Source of the DNA: JBBATK01 sp040398805
GTDB lineage: Bacteria; Bacteroidota; Ignavibacteria; Kapaibacteriales; NICIL-2
Length of the DNA: 64,000 bases
NCBI GenBank assembly: GCA_040398805.1
Contig: JBBATK010000001.1
Location: forward strand, 62,001 to 126,000
Reading direction: 5' to 3'
How positions within the stretch are numbered: position 1 is the stretch's first letter; every line of letters starts with the position of its first letter. The position numbers were made by a program, and so were the translations under genes. Shown one piece after another: positions 1 to 8,361 of the stretch. The notes beneath the pieces were generated by a model, which did no database searches, was not told the DNA's origin, and was given only the letters and a program-made list of their open reading frames with translations.

Positions 1-453
1 TTCATGCGCCTTGACGGGTCGAAGGTCTCCTTGAATGATCTCCGCGGCAAGGTCGTCGTCATCGACTTCTGGGCCACGTGGTGCGGACCGTGCCGGATGG
101 CTATGCCGTACATGCAGAAGATATACGAATCGTACAAGGACAACGACGACGTGCAGATCATCCTTGCCAATGTCTGGGAGCGGACGTCTGATTCCACCCT
201 GCAAGAGAGGTTCGAGAACAGGAAGAACATCGTCACCAAGTTCCTTGAGCAGAACCCGTCGTACAGCTTTCACATGATGATCGACGTGAGCGATGAGATC
301 GTGGGATGTTTCGGCGTCACCGGTATTCCCACGAAGTTCTACCTCGATCGCAAGGGCGTCGTTCAGTTCAAGGAAGTGGGTGTGGCCGGACCCGATGTGT
401 TCGTCGATGAAGCACGGGAGAAGATTGATCTGCTTCTCCGTGAGAGCGAATGA
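1..453 (+). CDS. TlpA/ResA-type thiol-disulfide oxidoreductase, 5' end missing
   Basis: Thioredoxin-like oxidoreductase expected to act outside the cytoplasm on cysteines of exported proteins such as apocytochromes. The WCGPC redox centre lies at residues 26-30 counted from the first ATG (base 4), preceded by the family strand DLRGKVVVIDFWATW; the cis-proline region reads GIPTKFYLDRKG. The frame is open to base 1, and the FMRLDG preceding it looks like the interior of a TlpA domain, so the true start and any signal or anchor lie outside the window. The stop codon overlaps the next gene by four bases (ATGA), which suggests translational coupling. A link to the cytochrome c maturation genes near 5400-8300 is possible but not shown. 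Confidence 0.85.
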   Translation, partial: FMRLDGSKVSLNDLRGKVVVIDFWATWCGPCRMAMPYMQKIYESYKDNDDVQIILANVWERTSDSTLQERFENRKNIVTKFLEQNPSYSFHMMIDVSDEIVGCFGVTGIPTKFYLDRKGVVQFKEVGVAGPDVFVDEAREKIDLLLRESE

Positions 454-1643
454 CGCGCTCTACCATTACACGCAACGTCCTTCTTCTCTCCCTCGTCAGC
501 CTGTTCGCCGATGTCGCCAGCGAGATGTTGTATCCGGTCGTTCCCGGATATCTCCGGAGCATAGGGTTCAATGTGGCCCTCATCGGCGTGCTCGAAGGTA
601 CAGCCGAACTCGTGGCGGGCGTCTCGAAATCGCTGTTCGGTGTCTGGTCCGATCGTATCGGACGTCGGGCGTGGTTCGTTCGCGGCGGCTATCTGCTCGG
701 CGCATTGTCGAAACCGCTCATGGCCGTGTTCACACATCCCTTATGGGTATTCGGCGTGCGGACCATGGACCGCGTGGGAAAAGGGATGCGGACCGCCTCC
801 CGCGATGCTCTGCTGTCTCTGGAAACCACTCCCGAAACCAAAGCACGGGTGTTCGGTTTTCATCGGGCTATGGATACGGTCGGCGCGGTCGTCGGACCGA
901 TTCTCGCGTTGCTCCTCGTGCACACCTACGCGATGGATCTGCGCACTCTGTTCTACCTCGCTCTCATACCCGGCCTTTGTTCGGTCGCCATCACGTTCCT
1001 TGTCCGCGACAAGCCGCGTGTCGCGAACGACACCACGAGTACCGTCGCACCGCCCGCCATGTCGCTTTCCCGTTCCGCTGTGCGGTACTGGTCGCTCTCG
1101 CCACCGCAATTCCGTGCCGCGTTGCGACCTATCCTTCTGTTCGCCTTGTTCAATAGTTCGGACATGTTCCTGCTGTTGTATGTCACGGAGAAGCACGGGG
1201 GGACGGCGAACGCTCTTTTTGTTTATATCCTTTACAACACCAGTCTCGCGCTCTCGGCCTTTCCCATAGGATGGTTGTCCGATCGTACTTCCGTCCGGCC
1301 CGTCCTGGCAGCGGGGATCTTCCTTGTGGGGTGCGTGTACGGCCTTCTTCCGTGCGCCACCTCGTTCGCGGTCGTGTCGGCGGCGTTCATCGTGTATGGA
1401 ATGGGAGTCGCCGCGTTCGAAAGCACATCGAAAGCGTGGGTGAGCGCGGTGGTTCCGGAACAGCAGATTGGGTCGGCAATGGGATTCCTGGCAGGGTCGC
1501 AAAGTATTGCGTTGCTTGTCGCCAGCACGGTCACGGGATTGATATGGAGCACGGATCCCGGTACCGCGTTCTCCATCACGGGAGGAATGGCTCTTCTATC
1601 CGCCCTCTGGATCCTCATCCGCTGGCCCTCCCTGAACTCATGA
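450..1643 (+). CDS. MFS-family transporter
   Basis: Inner-membrane major facilitator of 397 residues, about the normal size for a twelve-helix carrier. The conserved loop after helix 2 reads SDRIGRR (near residue 67), followed by a conserved DRVGKGMRTASRDAL stretch on the cytoplasmic side; hydrophobic segments run through the whole length. The start ATG overlaps the stop of the preceding thioredoxin gene by four bases, which fixes the start and implies co-translation. The substrate cannot be told from the sequence; a drug or sugar exporter are equally plausible. It converges on the minus-strand gene at 1707 with about 60 bases between and no obvious terminator. Confidence 0.85.
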   Translation: MTRSTITRNVLLLSLVSLFADVASEMLYPVVPGYLRSIGFNVALIGVLEGTAELVAGVSKSLFGVWSDRIGRRAWFVRGGYLLGALSKPLMAVFTHPLWVFGVRTMDRVGKGMRTASRDALLSLETTPETKARVFGFHRAMDTVGAVVGPILALLLVHTYAMDLRTLFYLALIPGLCSVAITFLVRDKPRVANDTTSTVAPPAMSLSRSAVRYWSLSPPQFRAALRPILLFALFNSSDMFLLLYVTEKHGGTANALFVYILYNTSLALSAFPIGWLSDRTSVRPVLAAGIFLVGCVYGLLPCATSFAVVSAAFIVYGMGVAAFESTSKAWVSAVVPEQQIGSAMGFLAGSQSIALLVASTVTGLIWSTDPGTAFSITGGMALLSALWILIRWPSLNS

Positions 1644-1706
1644 ACACTACTCAACGCGTGGCAGCGATGGCGAGGGGAAGACGGCAACGCGACCGTAGAC
1701 GAGCGA

Positions 1707-2915
1707 TCATATGTTCCATTCGTCTTCCATGAGGGCGATCTCTTCGGGGAGGAGCGTGCGACCGCGACGCTGCATGACGGTGCTTGCCACCGCAAGCGCC
1801 TTTTTCAAGGGATACCGACGGTCGTCTCCGATGGCTCCCCAGGCATACGAGGGAATCTCTTGCGGCGCGTATCCGGCGCCGAAAACATTGGCATGGATAC
1901 CGCAGACCGTACCGGTGGTGAACATGGTGTTGATACCGCTCTTCGTGTGGTCGCCGCACAACAATCCAAGGAACATGCGTCCGGTGTCCACCGGTTGTGA
2001 ACGTCTCGTGATACGGATGGGACCGTACGTGTTCTTGAGGTCGCTGGTATTCGTATCTGCCCCGAGGTTCACCCACTCACCGATGTACGAGTGTCCCAGG
2101 AACCCTTCGTGCTGTTTGTTGCTATACGCATGAACGATGCTGTTCTCCACCTCGCCTCCGATCTTACACCATTCGCCGATGACGGTGTTCGGGTAGATCT
2201 TCGCCCCCGCCTTGATCCGACTGTCGGCGCCGATATGACATGGACCCATGATGACCGAGTGTGCCTGGATATGGACGTTGGCGTCGATGATGACGGGGCC
2301 GTCCGTCGCGTCGAGGACGACACATGGATCGAGACGGACGTTCTCTCCTATACGTACTTCCTCGGGATGCAGGCAATACACGCCGGGATATCGACTACCA
2401 ACCTCGCCAAACGACCTCCCGGTGACGGCAACGTACTCTCGTACCATCGTGCCCACATGATCGAGCGCGTGAAACAGATCATGGATGCGGATGCCGTCGA
2501 CGGGTACATCCACCCATGGAGCATCAGGTAAAGTCTCCAGACCAACGAGATGCGATGCATGGATAGTACTTCCGTGAGGCGCACGCAAGGCCACGACGGT
2601 ATCGCCAAGGAGGAAGCGGACGAAATCGGGACCTACCGAGAGCATGCGTTCGCTCACCGTGCGGGTGGGCAGGAGGGATGAGCGGACGAAGAGCTGTGCG
2701 GAGGTCGATGACGCGGGAAGGTCGGCGGGAAAGCGGGCACGGAACGAGGCAACGTGCTTTTCGCGTCCGTGATACGCTAGCGAAGCGGGACGGAGCAGAC
2801 GACTCCACGCATCATGGAATCGCTCGGGTCCGCATCTCAGCTCCCATGCGCAGTGCAGGACACTGAAGGGATACAAACCCTCGACATTGTCTTCAACGAG
2901 TACCAGATGCATCAC
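1707..2915 (-). CDS. GlmU-like putative sugar nucleotidyltransferase with left-handed beta-helix
   Basis: Protein of 402 residues in the NTP_transf_4 type of GlmU-like proteins common in Bacteroidota. The N-terminal half (about 1-190) lacks the canonical G-x-G-x-R-M nucleotide loop of GlmU. The C-terminal half shows hexapeptide-type turns of a left-handed beta-helix (for example VIIDANVHIQAHSVIMG and GADSRIKAGAKIYPNTVIG), the fold used by N-acetyltransferases acting on amino sugars. It probably has a role in UDP-GlcNAc or related sugar-nucleotide formation. The start overlaps the stop of the upstream FKBP gene by four bases. A separate protein with only the GlmU uridylyltransferase domain is encoded at 19253. 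Confidence 0.8.
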   Translation of the reverse strand: MMHLVLVEDNVEGLYPFSVLHCAWELRCGPERFHDAWSRLLRPASLAYHGREKHVASFRARFPADLPASSTSAQLFVRSSLLPTRTVSERMLSVGPDFVRFLLGDTVVALRAPHGSTIHASHLVGLETLPDAPWVDVPVDGIRIHDLFHALDHVGTMVREYVAVTGRSFGEVGSRYPGVYCLHPEEVRIGENVRLDPCVVLDATDGPVIIDANVHIQAHSVIMGPCHIGADSRIKAGAKIYPNTVIGEWCKIGGEVENSIVHAYSNKQHEGFLGHSYIGEWVNLGADTNTSDLKNTYGPIRITRRSQPVDTGRMFLGLLCGDHTKSGINTMFTTGTVCGIHANVFGAGYAPQEIPSYAWGAIGDDRRYPLKKALAVASTVMQRRGRTLLPEEIALMEDEWNI

Positions 2916-3415
2916 TCAACCTTGACGAGTTCTACATAGAAAATCAGCATTTCGTTTTTGCCGATACCGACGGAGGGAAAACCGTTTTCGCCATATGCCA
3001 AACGTCCGGGAATGAATACCTGACGCCGAGCACCGCATTTCATGTCACGCATTCCCATTTCGAGTCCCTTGAGAAGCTCGTTGTTACCGAGGACGAAGGA
3101 GAAGAGCTTGGTGCCGCTATAGGTGGTGTCGAATATATCTCCGTTCCGACGACATCCGATGAAGCGGATGAAATGCCGTTTACCCGGAGACAGGGGTGCG
3201 CCCTTGCCATACGCATAGTCGATATAGACGATATCCGAGGTGTCGCGGATCTCACGCATGGGACCCGGCTCGGCCACCGTCGGGTCGATGGGTAACGAGA
3301 AGAAGTGAACGAAGGTGTTCGCGCTATCCGCTGCGGACTCTTGAGCGAACGCCGTGGCGCCGTGCCATGAGCAAAGTGCGAAGAGAGCGATGACGATAGG
3401 AACGATTCGTTTCAT
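2912..3415 (-). CDS. Exported FKBP-type peptidyl-prolyl isomerase
   Basis: Prolyl isomerase of 167 residues that should fold proteins in the periplasm. The start chosen is the ATG at 3415 because it is followed at once by a signal peptide (MKRIVPIVIALFALCSWHGA, cleavage near AFA-QE); the open frame continues upstream but reads as non-coding. The C-terminal half holds the FKBP core: LKGLEMGMRDMKCGARRQV, then IPGRLAYGENG and a final FYVELVKVE strand. The stop overlaps the start of the GlmU-like gene by four bases, so the two are likely one transcript. Confidence 0.87.
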   Translation of the reverse strand: MKRIVPIVIALFALCSWHGATAFAQESAADSANTFVHFFSLPIDPTVAEPGPMREIRDTSDIVYIDYAYGKGAPLSPGKRHFIRFIGCRRNGDIFDTTYSGTKLFSFVLGNNELLKGLEMGMRDMKCGARRQVFIPGRLAYGENGFPSVGIGKNEMLIFYVELVKVE

Positions 3416-3451
3416 GTTGCAGACGTTGATGGAAACGACGGAATTCACGGC

Positions 3452-3459
3452 GCAAGATA
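3452..3459 (-). promoter_or_regulatory. Possible -7 element (TATCTTGC) for the FKBP gene
   Basis: TATCTTGC on the minus strand, 36 bases before the FKBP start. It resembles TATCTTGC before panD and TAACTTGC before pyrG, and the Bacteroidota TAnnTTTG -7 consensus with a shifted G. No convincing upstream TTG element was found. Confidence 0.3.
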
Positions 3460-3518
3460 CATAGCAGCGACCACAGGATGTAGACCGGGGCGCGTATCGC
3501 AGGTTCCTGCGGGTAGGC

Positions 3519-3758
3519 CTACGCTCGGGACCGACGTTCGGCGGCTTGTCGTTTACGCATGGTGGAAAGGGTGTTCTCTTCGAAGCGCACGCCTCCGTCG
3601 TCCGGATACGCAAGCGTATGGTCGATCTCGTCGTTCCAAAGTTCCGGCGGTATGCCATGGGGAAACGCCACACAGCGTTTACGCGTGCGCTCGATCAGGT
3701 TCAGGCATCGTTCGCACTGTCGTGATTGTTGCTGGTATGGTTGGTACATGGATGACAT
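3519..3758 (-). CDS. Small CxxC protein of unknown function
   Basis: A 79-residue protein that I take to be real because it has conserved-looking chemistry: a CERCLNLIE zinc-finger-like start, a third cysteine in RKRCVAFP, and a motif HGIPPELWNDEIDHTLAYPD followed by DGGVRFEE. From memory, small bacterial proteins share this C-x2-C ... C-x-A-F-P-x-G-I-P ... H ... P-x-D-x-G-x-x-F pattern, with no known role. The start may be the ATG at 3758 or at 3749. It lies between dciA and FKBP on the same strand with 36 bases to the DciA-like gene. Zinc or other metal binding by the cysteines is inference. Confidence 0.6.
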   Translation of the reverse strand: MSSMYQPYQQQSRQCERCLNLIERTRKRCVAFPHGIPPELWNDEIDHTLAYPDDGGVRFEENTLSTMRKRQAAERRSRA

Positions 3759-3794
3759 GAAGGTGGTGTGGGCAAGCGGAAGTGAGAGGAGCGG

Positions 3795-4082
3795 TCAACG
3801 CAAGACGATGTCATCGACCAGAGACGCGGACAATTGCTCATTGATTCTCTGTACGAGTTCGCTCTTTCTATATCGCAGTTCGTTCCTCCAGACGGAAGAA
3901 TCGACCTGCACCGTCAATATTCTCGATGCGAAGGTAACGGAGGAGCAGTGTTTCGCGGCGTTCTCCCCGACCACCTGCTTCCATACGTCCGGCAGACGCG
4001 CCTCGAGGGCGACGTCCTGCAGACCACGCTCTTTCAGGAAGGACTGCAGGAGCATGCCAAGCGATTGGGCGTTGGAGTGCAT
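3795..4082 (-). CDS. DUF721/DciA-like protein
   Basis: A 95-residue protein of the DUF721 family, whose best-known member DciA helps load the replicative helicase in bacteria without DnaC or DnaI. It has the compact KH-like pattern of the family: LPDVWKQVVGENAAKHC, then ILTVQVDSSVWRNELRYRK and a closing INEQL helix. It lies 100 bases downstream of recF on the same strand, a pairing frequently seen in Bacteroidota and other phyla, which supports a replication role. No extra domain is present. The helicase-loading function is transferred from the family and not shown here. Confidence 0.8.
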   Translation of the reverse strand: MHSNAQSLGMLLQSFLKERGLQDVALEARLPDVWKQVVGENAAKHCSSVTFASRILTVQVDSSVWRNELRYRKSELVQRINEQLSASLVDDIVLR

Positions 4083-4181
4083 GATATCGCGTCAAGGATT
4101 GATGGGTACAGCAGGATGAGGTGCCGCGGGAAAACGATGCTCGCAAGATAGGCAGAAGCCGACGGAGCGACGACATCGATG

Positions 4182-5345
4182 TCAGATTTGTTCGATGGAA
4201 CCGCTTCGTACGAAGAATGATCGCACTGGTCGGGCGTCGACAGCGCTGTTGCGTATGCGTTCCTGTTCCGTCGTCGTGATGAAACACTGTCGGGCGGAAG
4301 CGATGACCGTTTCGAAGACGCGGGAGGTACGCAACTCATCAAGCTCGCTGAAAATATCGTCCAAGAGCAGCAACGGCGTCTCGTTCCTTGTGGCACGAAG
4401 GTACTCGAACTCGGCATTCTTCAGGCAGATGAGCAAGGACTTATGCTGTCCTTGGGACGCATGCTCGCGGGCGCGTCCGCCGTTGATGCGTATCTCCAGA
4501 TCGTCTTTCTGCGGACCCCACAACGTGACCTGCCGGCGAAGTTCGTCCGTGTCCAGTTTCTCGGCATGAGCCGCATACAGTCGTTCGAGATCCTCCTTTG
4601 TCGATGTCACTAGCACGTCCGACGTCACGTTCAGATCCGGCACATATCCTATCTCCACTTCTTCCGTTCCCAACGACAACGTCCTGTAGGCATCGAGGAA
4701 GTAGGGTATGAAATCGCGAATGAAGTTCCGTCGACGAATGGTGATCTCCGCACTCGTCTGCACCAGACGTGAGGTCCATACCTCGAATTGCGACCGGTCG
4801 AAGAACCCTGCGCGTGCGGCCAGCAGAGCATTCCGCTGCTTGAGTATGCGCCGCAGTTGCATCAACTCTTCCAAGTAGCGTTGTGAGCATTGCGAAAGAA
4901 GGCGATCGACGAAGGTCCGTCTATCGGCAGGCGCACCGAAGGTTATGCTCTTGTCGTCCGGCGAGAGGATGACGATGGGAATGACGCCGATGATGTCTTT
5001 CGGCTTGAGGTTCTTGCCATACGACGAACTGATCGTCTTGCGGACCGAGGTGCCGGCGGTCACCCGGACGGAGTACGGGGAACCGGTATCGGAGATGCTC
5101 GAACATTCCACACGATAGGTGTCCGCTCCACGCGTCACGAGTTCCGCATCCGATGTCGGAAGAAAGGTCTTCGTGAGTGCGCACAATGACAGCGCTTCCA
5201 GGATGGTCGTCTTGCCCGCTCCGTTGGGTCCGAAAATGACATTGGTGCCGTCGCAGAATTCCACATCCGACAGGACATGATTTCGAAGGTTCTGTAATGT
5301 CAGGGAAGTGACGACCACGGGTAGAGAAGCGCCGTACCGGCGCAT
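4182..5345 (-). CDS. recF: DNA replication and repair protein RecF
   Basis: Structural-maintenance-like ATPase that helps place RecA on gapped DNA. The Walker A motif is GPNGAGKTT near residue 40; the ABC signature region is ASQGQHKSL and the Walker B is LLLLDDIFSELD, in the right order and spacing. At 387 residues it is a usual RecF length. The start used is the ATG at 5345; a GTG nine codons later (position 10) would start nearer to where RecF proteins normally begin, so the N-terminus is uncertain. It starts 15 bases after the ccmF stop and is followed by the DciA-like gene. Confidence 0.93.
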   Translation of the reverse strand: MRRYGASLPVVVTSLTLQNLRNHVLSDVEFCDGTNVIFGPNGAGKTTILEALSLCALTKTFLPTSDAELVTRGADTYRVECSSISDTGSPYSVRVTAGTSVRKTISSSYGKNLKPKDIIGVIPIVILSPDDKSITFGAPADRRTFVDRLLSQCSQRYLEELMQLRRILKQRNALLAARAGFFDRSQFEVWTSRLVQTSAEITIRRRNFIRDFIPYFLDAYRTLSLGTEEVEIGYVPDLNVTSDVLVTSTKEDLERLYAAHAEKLDTDELRRQVTLWGPQKDDLEIRINGGRAREHASQGQHKSLLICLKNAEFEYLRATRNETPLLLLDDIFSELDELRTSRVFETVIASARQCFITTTEQERIRNSAVDARPVRSFFVRSGSIEQI

Positions 5346-5360
5346 TGGTGTTGATTGCCT

Positions 5361-7682
5361 TTACGACTGCTGAGGTTGCTCGGTCTCGCGAGTACGCATG
5401 GATTTCTGCCTGCCCATGGAGACACCGAATCCGAGGACCATGGTGATGACCCCTATCCACACAAGGTTGATAAGCGGCTTGGTGGACACATCGGCGATGA
5501 ACACCTCGCGCACCATCGTCGCCGGCCTTGTCGAATCCGAGAAGGCGAACGTGGCCGTGGACTGCGACGGGTCCGCATTGTTCCGCACGATCTTCTTCAC
5601 GCCGACCTTCATGGTCGATCCCGGAATGCTCACATAGATGGGCACGAAGGCCGTACCGTTGGTATAGCAGTACAACTTACGCTCGAGGGTGGTGTCAGGA
5701 CGTCGTATCGTTGCGATGACGGCGAGTTTCAGATAGCCCTCCATCTCACTCTGTTGGGCCTCCGACATGTCGAAACGTTGCAGCTCGACGATTGTTGCGG
5801 AATCGAAGGGACACGGAGCGGAGGCGTTTTTCATGATACTGATTTCCGACGGCTTGCCCTCGGAATCCAATGCTTTGGGGGACACATACAGGTCCTTCGC
5901 CACGGTCCAATAGATGCCGGGCTCGAGGAAGGGCGATTGGCGTTTGTTGAAATCGCTGTAGTACAAGATAGGTTTGACCATGGTCGACGTCGACCCGTGG
6001 TCGACCCGGATGAGGTACTCGAACTTCTCTCGGTCCTTATACTCACGCTCCACCTGTTGCTTGCCAAGGAAGGTAAGCGTATACCCCATGGAGTTCACGG
6101 ATGTCCCCTCTACCATACGCACGTGGTCGGTTTGTGTGTAGCCGGCTGTGGCGATGACACCGAGAACGAGGAGCGAAATGCCGAAGTGAGAGATGTAGGC
6201 ACCCGCCTTGCCCGGCGCACGTTTGAGCAAACGAAACGCCAGCTCTCCGTTGATTCTCAGGGAGGTCCAGGCCGCGAACACCAGCATCAACCACGACACC
6301 TCCGTCACTCCAACCAGACGAGCAACGACGGCCGCGAGCACGCCCGTGACAAGCGAGTGAAGAAGACGACGTCGGAAGACCGCAATGTCGGTGACCTTCC
6401 AGGATAGGGAGAGCGACGCTGCGTTGAGCAGAAGCATGACGATGAGAACAGGGACATGGGTAAGGTTGTAGAAGCTCGGTTCCACAGCCACTTTCGGTTG
6501 CTTCAGCACTTCGGCGATGATGGGATAACTGGTGCCGAGAGTGACGATGACGGCACTGGCCAGAAGAACGGACGACCCCAGGGAAAGAGCGAATTCCCGT
6601 GATGTCTTGGCGAAGGGCGCATTGTGACGGACGATGTCCTTCCAACGCCAGATGATCATGCCTACTCCCAAGACGATGAAGGTGCCGAGAATGATAAGGA
6701 GCAAGAGGTAGATGAAGAATCCCGGTTCGACGAAGGCATGAACGGACGTATCGCCTAACACGCCGCTGCGGGTCAGGAAGGTGGAATAGAGCACTGCCAC
6801 GAACGCGAGCGTGGCCAGCGTGAAATTCGTTTTGATCAATCCTTGGGTGCGCTGCTGCACGAGCATGGTATGGACGAGGGCAACGCAGATGAGCCACGGT
6901 ATGAGCGACGAATTCTCGACGGGATCCCACGCCCAGAACCCGCCCCAACCCAAGGTGACGTACGCCCAGAAACCGCCGAGCATGATGCCGAACCCGAGAA
7001 TGCCACAGGCTGCCAGCGCCCACGGAAGTGCAAGGTCGATCCATTCCCGGTACTGCTTCTTGACAAGGGCGGCCATTCCGAGTACGAACGGGATACTCAT
7101 GGAGGCGAAGCCCGCAAAGAGGATCGGCGGATGGATCATGATCCAGCGGTTCTGCAGGACAGGGTTAAGGCCCTTACCGTTGTATCTGGAAAGGTCGTTT
7201 CGGATGGAGTCGATGTATTCCCGGGTCGTTCCATCCTTGGCATATGTTTCCCACAGGAAGGCGAACGGATTCTTCACCACCATCATGAGGAGCAGGAAAC
7301 TCAGGATGAGGGTATAGAAGACCATGACGTGGCTCTCGTATCCGTTGCGTCGAACGTATGGCAGCAATACCACGCCGAACGCGGCGGTCATGATGGTCCA
7401 CAACATGAAGCTTCCTTCCTGACCCGCATAAAACGTGGCATACAGAAAGGGTGAAGCGAGCTCGCGTGAGGAATACCCGTACACGTAACTCACATCGAAA
7501 TTGTGGGTGACGATATTGACCATCTGCCACACGGCCACGATGAGGAGTCCGCCACAGATGCCATAGTAGCCGGAACGCGCCACCACCGTGTAGCGTGTGT
7601 CGCCGCGCATCGAGAACAGGTAGGCGAGCAGGGTCCCGACACCCAAACCGAACAAGAGATGAATCAGCAGTTGAGGAATCAT
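5361..7682 (-). CDS. ccmF: Cytochrome c-type biogenesis heme lyase CcmF
   Basis: Large inner-membrane protein (773 residues) that attaches heme to apocytochrome c in system I maturation, taking heme from holo-CcmE. The tryptophan-rich WWD signature GWGGFWAWDPVENSS is at residues 245-259; conserved histidines flank it, such as those in NIVTHNF, MIHPP and ALVHTM. Hydrophobic segments cover most of the first 520 residues, followed by a soluble region and a last helix. The start is placed at the ATG at 7682 because the upstream 18 codons are polar and unlike the family. It lies 77 bases after ccmE and immediately before recF. Confidence 0.92.
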   Translation of the reverse strand: MIPQLLIHLLFGLGVGTLLAYLFSMRGDTRYTVVARSGYYGICGGLLIVAVWQMVNIVTHNFDVSYVYGYSSRELASPFLYATFYAGQEGSFMLWTIMTAAFGVVLLPYVRRNGYESHVMVFYTLILSFLLLMMVVKNPFAFLWETYAKDGTTREYIDSIRNDLSRYNGKGLNPVLQNRWIMIHPPILFAGFASMSIPFVLGMAALVKKQYREWIDLALPWALAACGILGFGIMLGGFWAYVTLGWGGFWAWDPVENSSLIPWLICVALVHTMLVQQRTQGLIKTNFTLATLAFVAVLYSTFLTRSGVLGDTSVHAFVEPGFFIYLLLLIILGTFIVLGVGMIIWRWKDIVRHNAPFAKTSREFALSLGSSVLLASAVIVTLGTSYPIIAEVLKQPKVAVEPSFYNLTHVPVLIVMLLLNAASLSLSWKVTDIAVFRRRLLHSLVTGVLAAVVARLVGVTEVSWLMLVFAAWTSLRINGELAFRLLKRAPGKAGAYISHFGISLLVLGVIATAGYTQTDHVRMVEGTSVNSMGYTLTFLGKQQVEREYKDREKFEYLIRVDHGSTSTMVKPILYYSDFNKRQSPFLEPGIYWTVAKDLYVSPKALDSEGKPSEISIMKNASAPCPFDSATIVELQRFDMSEAQQSEMEGYLKLAVIATIRRPDTTLERKLYCYTNGTAFVPIYVSIPGSTMKVGVKKIVRNNADPSQSTATFAFSDSTRPATMVREVFIADVSTKPLINLVWIGVITMVLGFGVSMGRQKSMRTRETEQPQQS

Positions 7683-7759
7683 AGTACGAGTGTGTTCGAA
7701 GAAATGCACGGTGCCACGTTTACTGCGTGGACACAACCAACCAGACTTTCAGGAGCGGG

Positions 7760-8152
7760 TCACCGGGCTGCCGTCGGCTTCATGGAATTCGTTCCTTCGT
7801 ACTTCGACGGACATTTCGTGAGGATGTCCGAAGCGACGAAGACGCCGTTCTCCATTCGTCCCTTGACAACGATGCTTTCCGCCAGTTCGAAGTTATTCGG
7901 TTTGGAGCCTTCGAATTCCACCTTCACGTCTTTCGACTCATCGTCGGTCATGACGAACCGGAAGATGTTCTTCTCGGTATCATACGAGCTCTCTTCGGAT
8001 TTCTTCCAGGTGCCTTTGATCGTGACGCGCTTCTTCAGTTCAACGGCTTTCGCCACGGTGGTGTACTCAATGGTTGACGATTGCACCAGCCACAGGCTAC
8101 CGGCGAAGCAGATGACGGCAATGACGGCACCGACGATATAGCGCGGTTTCAT
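7760..8152 (-). CDS. ccmE: Heme chaperone CcmE, cysteine (CxxxY) type
   Basis: Periplasmic heme chaperone of 130 residues anchored by one N-terminal helix (residues 6-24), followed by the OB-fold beta-barrel typical of CcmE (TIKGTWKKSEE, FRFVMTDDE, IVVKGRM). The heme-binding motif near the C-terminus is CPSKY (Cys114, Tyr118) instead of the H-x-x-x-Y of Escherichia coli, which places it with the variant CcmE proteins known from Desulfovibrio and archaea. Its ATG overlaps the stop of ccmD by four bases. ccmA, ccmB, ccmC and ccmH are not in the window. Confidence 0.9.
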   Translation of the reverse strand: MKPRYIVGAVIAVICFAGSLWLVQSSTIEYTTVAKAVELKKRVTIKGTWKKSEESSYDTEKNIFRFVMTDDESKDVKVEFEGSKPNNFELAESIVVKGRMENGVFVASDILTKCPSKYEGTNSMKPTAAR

Positions 8153-8298
8153 GAACGGTCTCCATGGTGTTGAATGGTCTGCTCGAGAGCAGTCAGGCGC
8201 TGTTCCAGTCTACCCAGATACCACGCCACACCGGCCCAGATGACGAGCGCGATGACCAACACGAGCGTAATGGCGTGTTGGAGAAAAAACTCATACAT
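8149..8298 (-). CDS. ccmD: CcmD-like small membrane protein
   Basis: A 49-residue protein beginning MYEFFLQHAITLVLV, with one membrane helix (about residues 8-28) and then a charged helix (GRLEQRLTALEQ). This is the architecture of CcmD, which helps release holo-CcmE from the CcmABC complex. It has a strong Shine-Dalgarno AAAGGAGG four bases before the ATG, and its stop overlaps the ccmE start as ATGA. Position, size, topology and coupling together support the call; the family has little sequence conservation, so similarity alone would not. Confidence 0.78.
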   Translation of the reverse strand: MYEFFLQHAITLVLVIALVIWAGVAWYLGRLEQRLTALEQTIQHHGDRS

Positions 8299-8302
8299 GT
8301 GT

Positions 8303-8308
8303 CCTCCT
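8303..8308 (-). promoter_or_regulatory. Strong Shine-Dalgarno of ccmD
   Basis: AGGAGG on the minus strand, separated from the ccmD ATG by ACAC. It decides the start of a gene that is easily missed because of its size, and shows that this genome uses Shine-Dalgarno sequences at some genes, unlike many Bacteroidota. Confidence 0.75.
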
Positions 8309-8361
8309 TTGACCTCGGTTCAGGAACGATGACGATACGGTGGTAACGGTACGTGCTCGAT

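Noticed and set aside
5355..6407. Plus-strand open frame of 350 codons opposite ccmF
   Set aside because: Arg/His/Gly-rich shadow of ccmF with no start signal.
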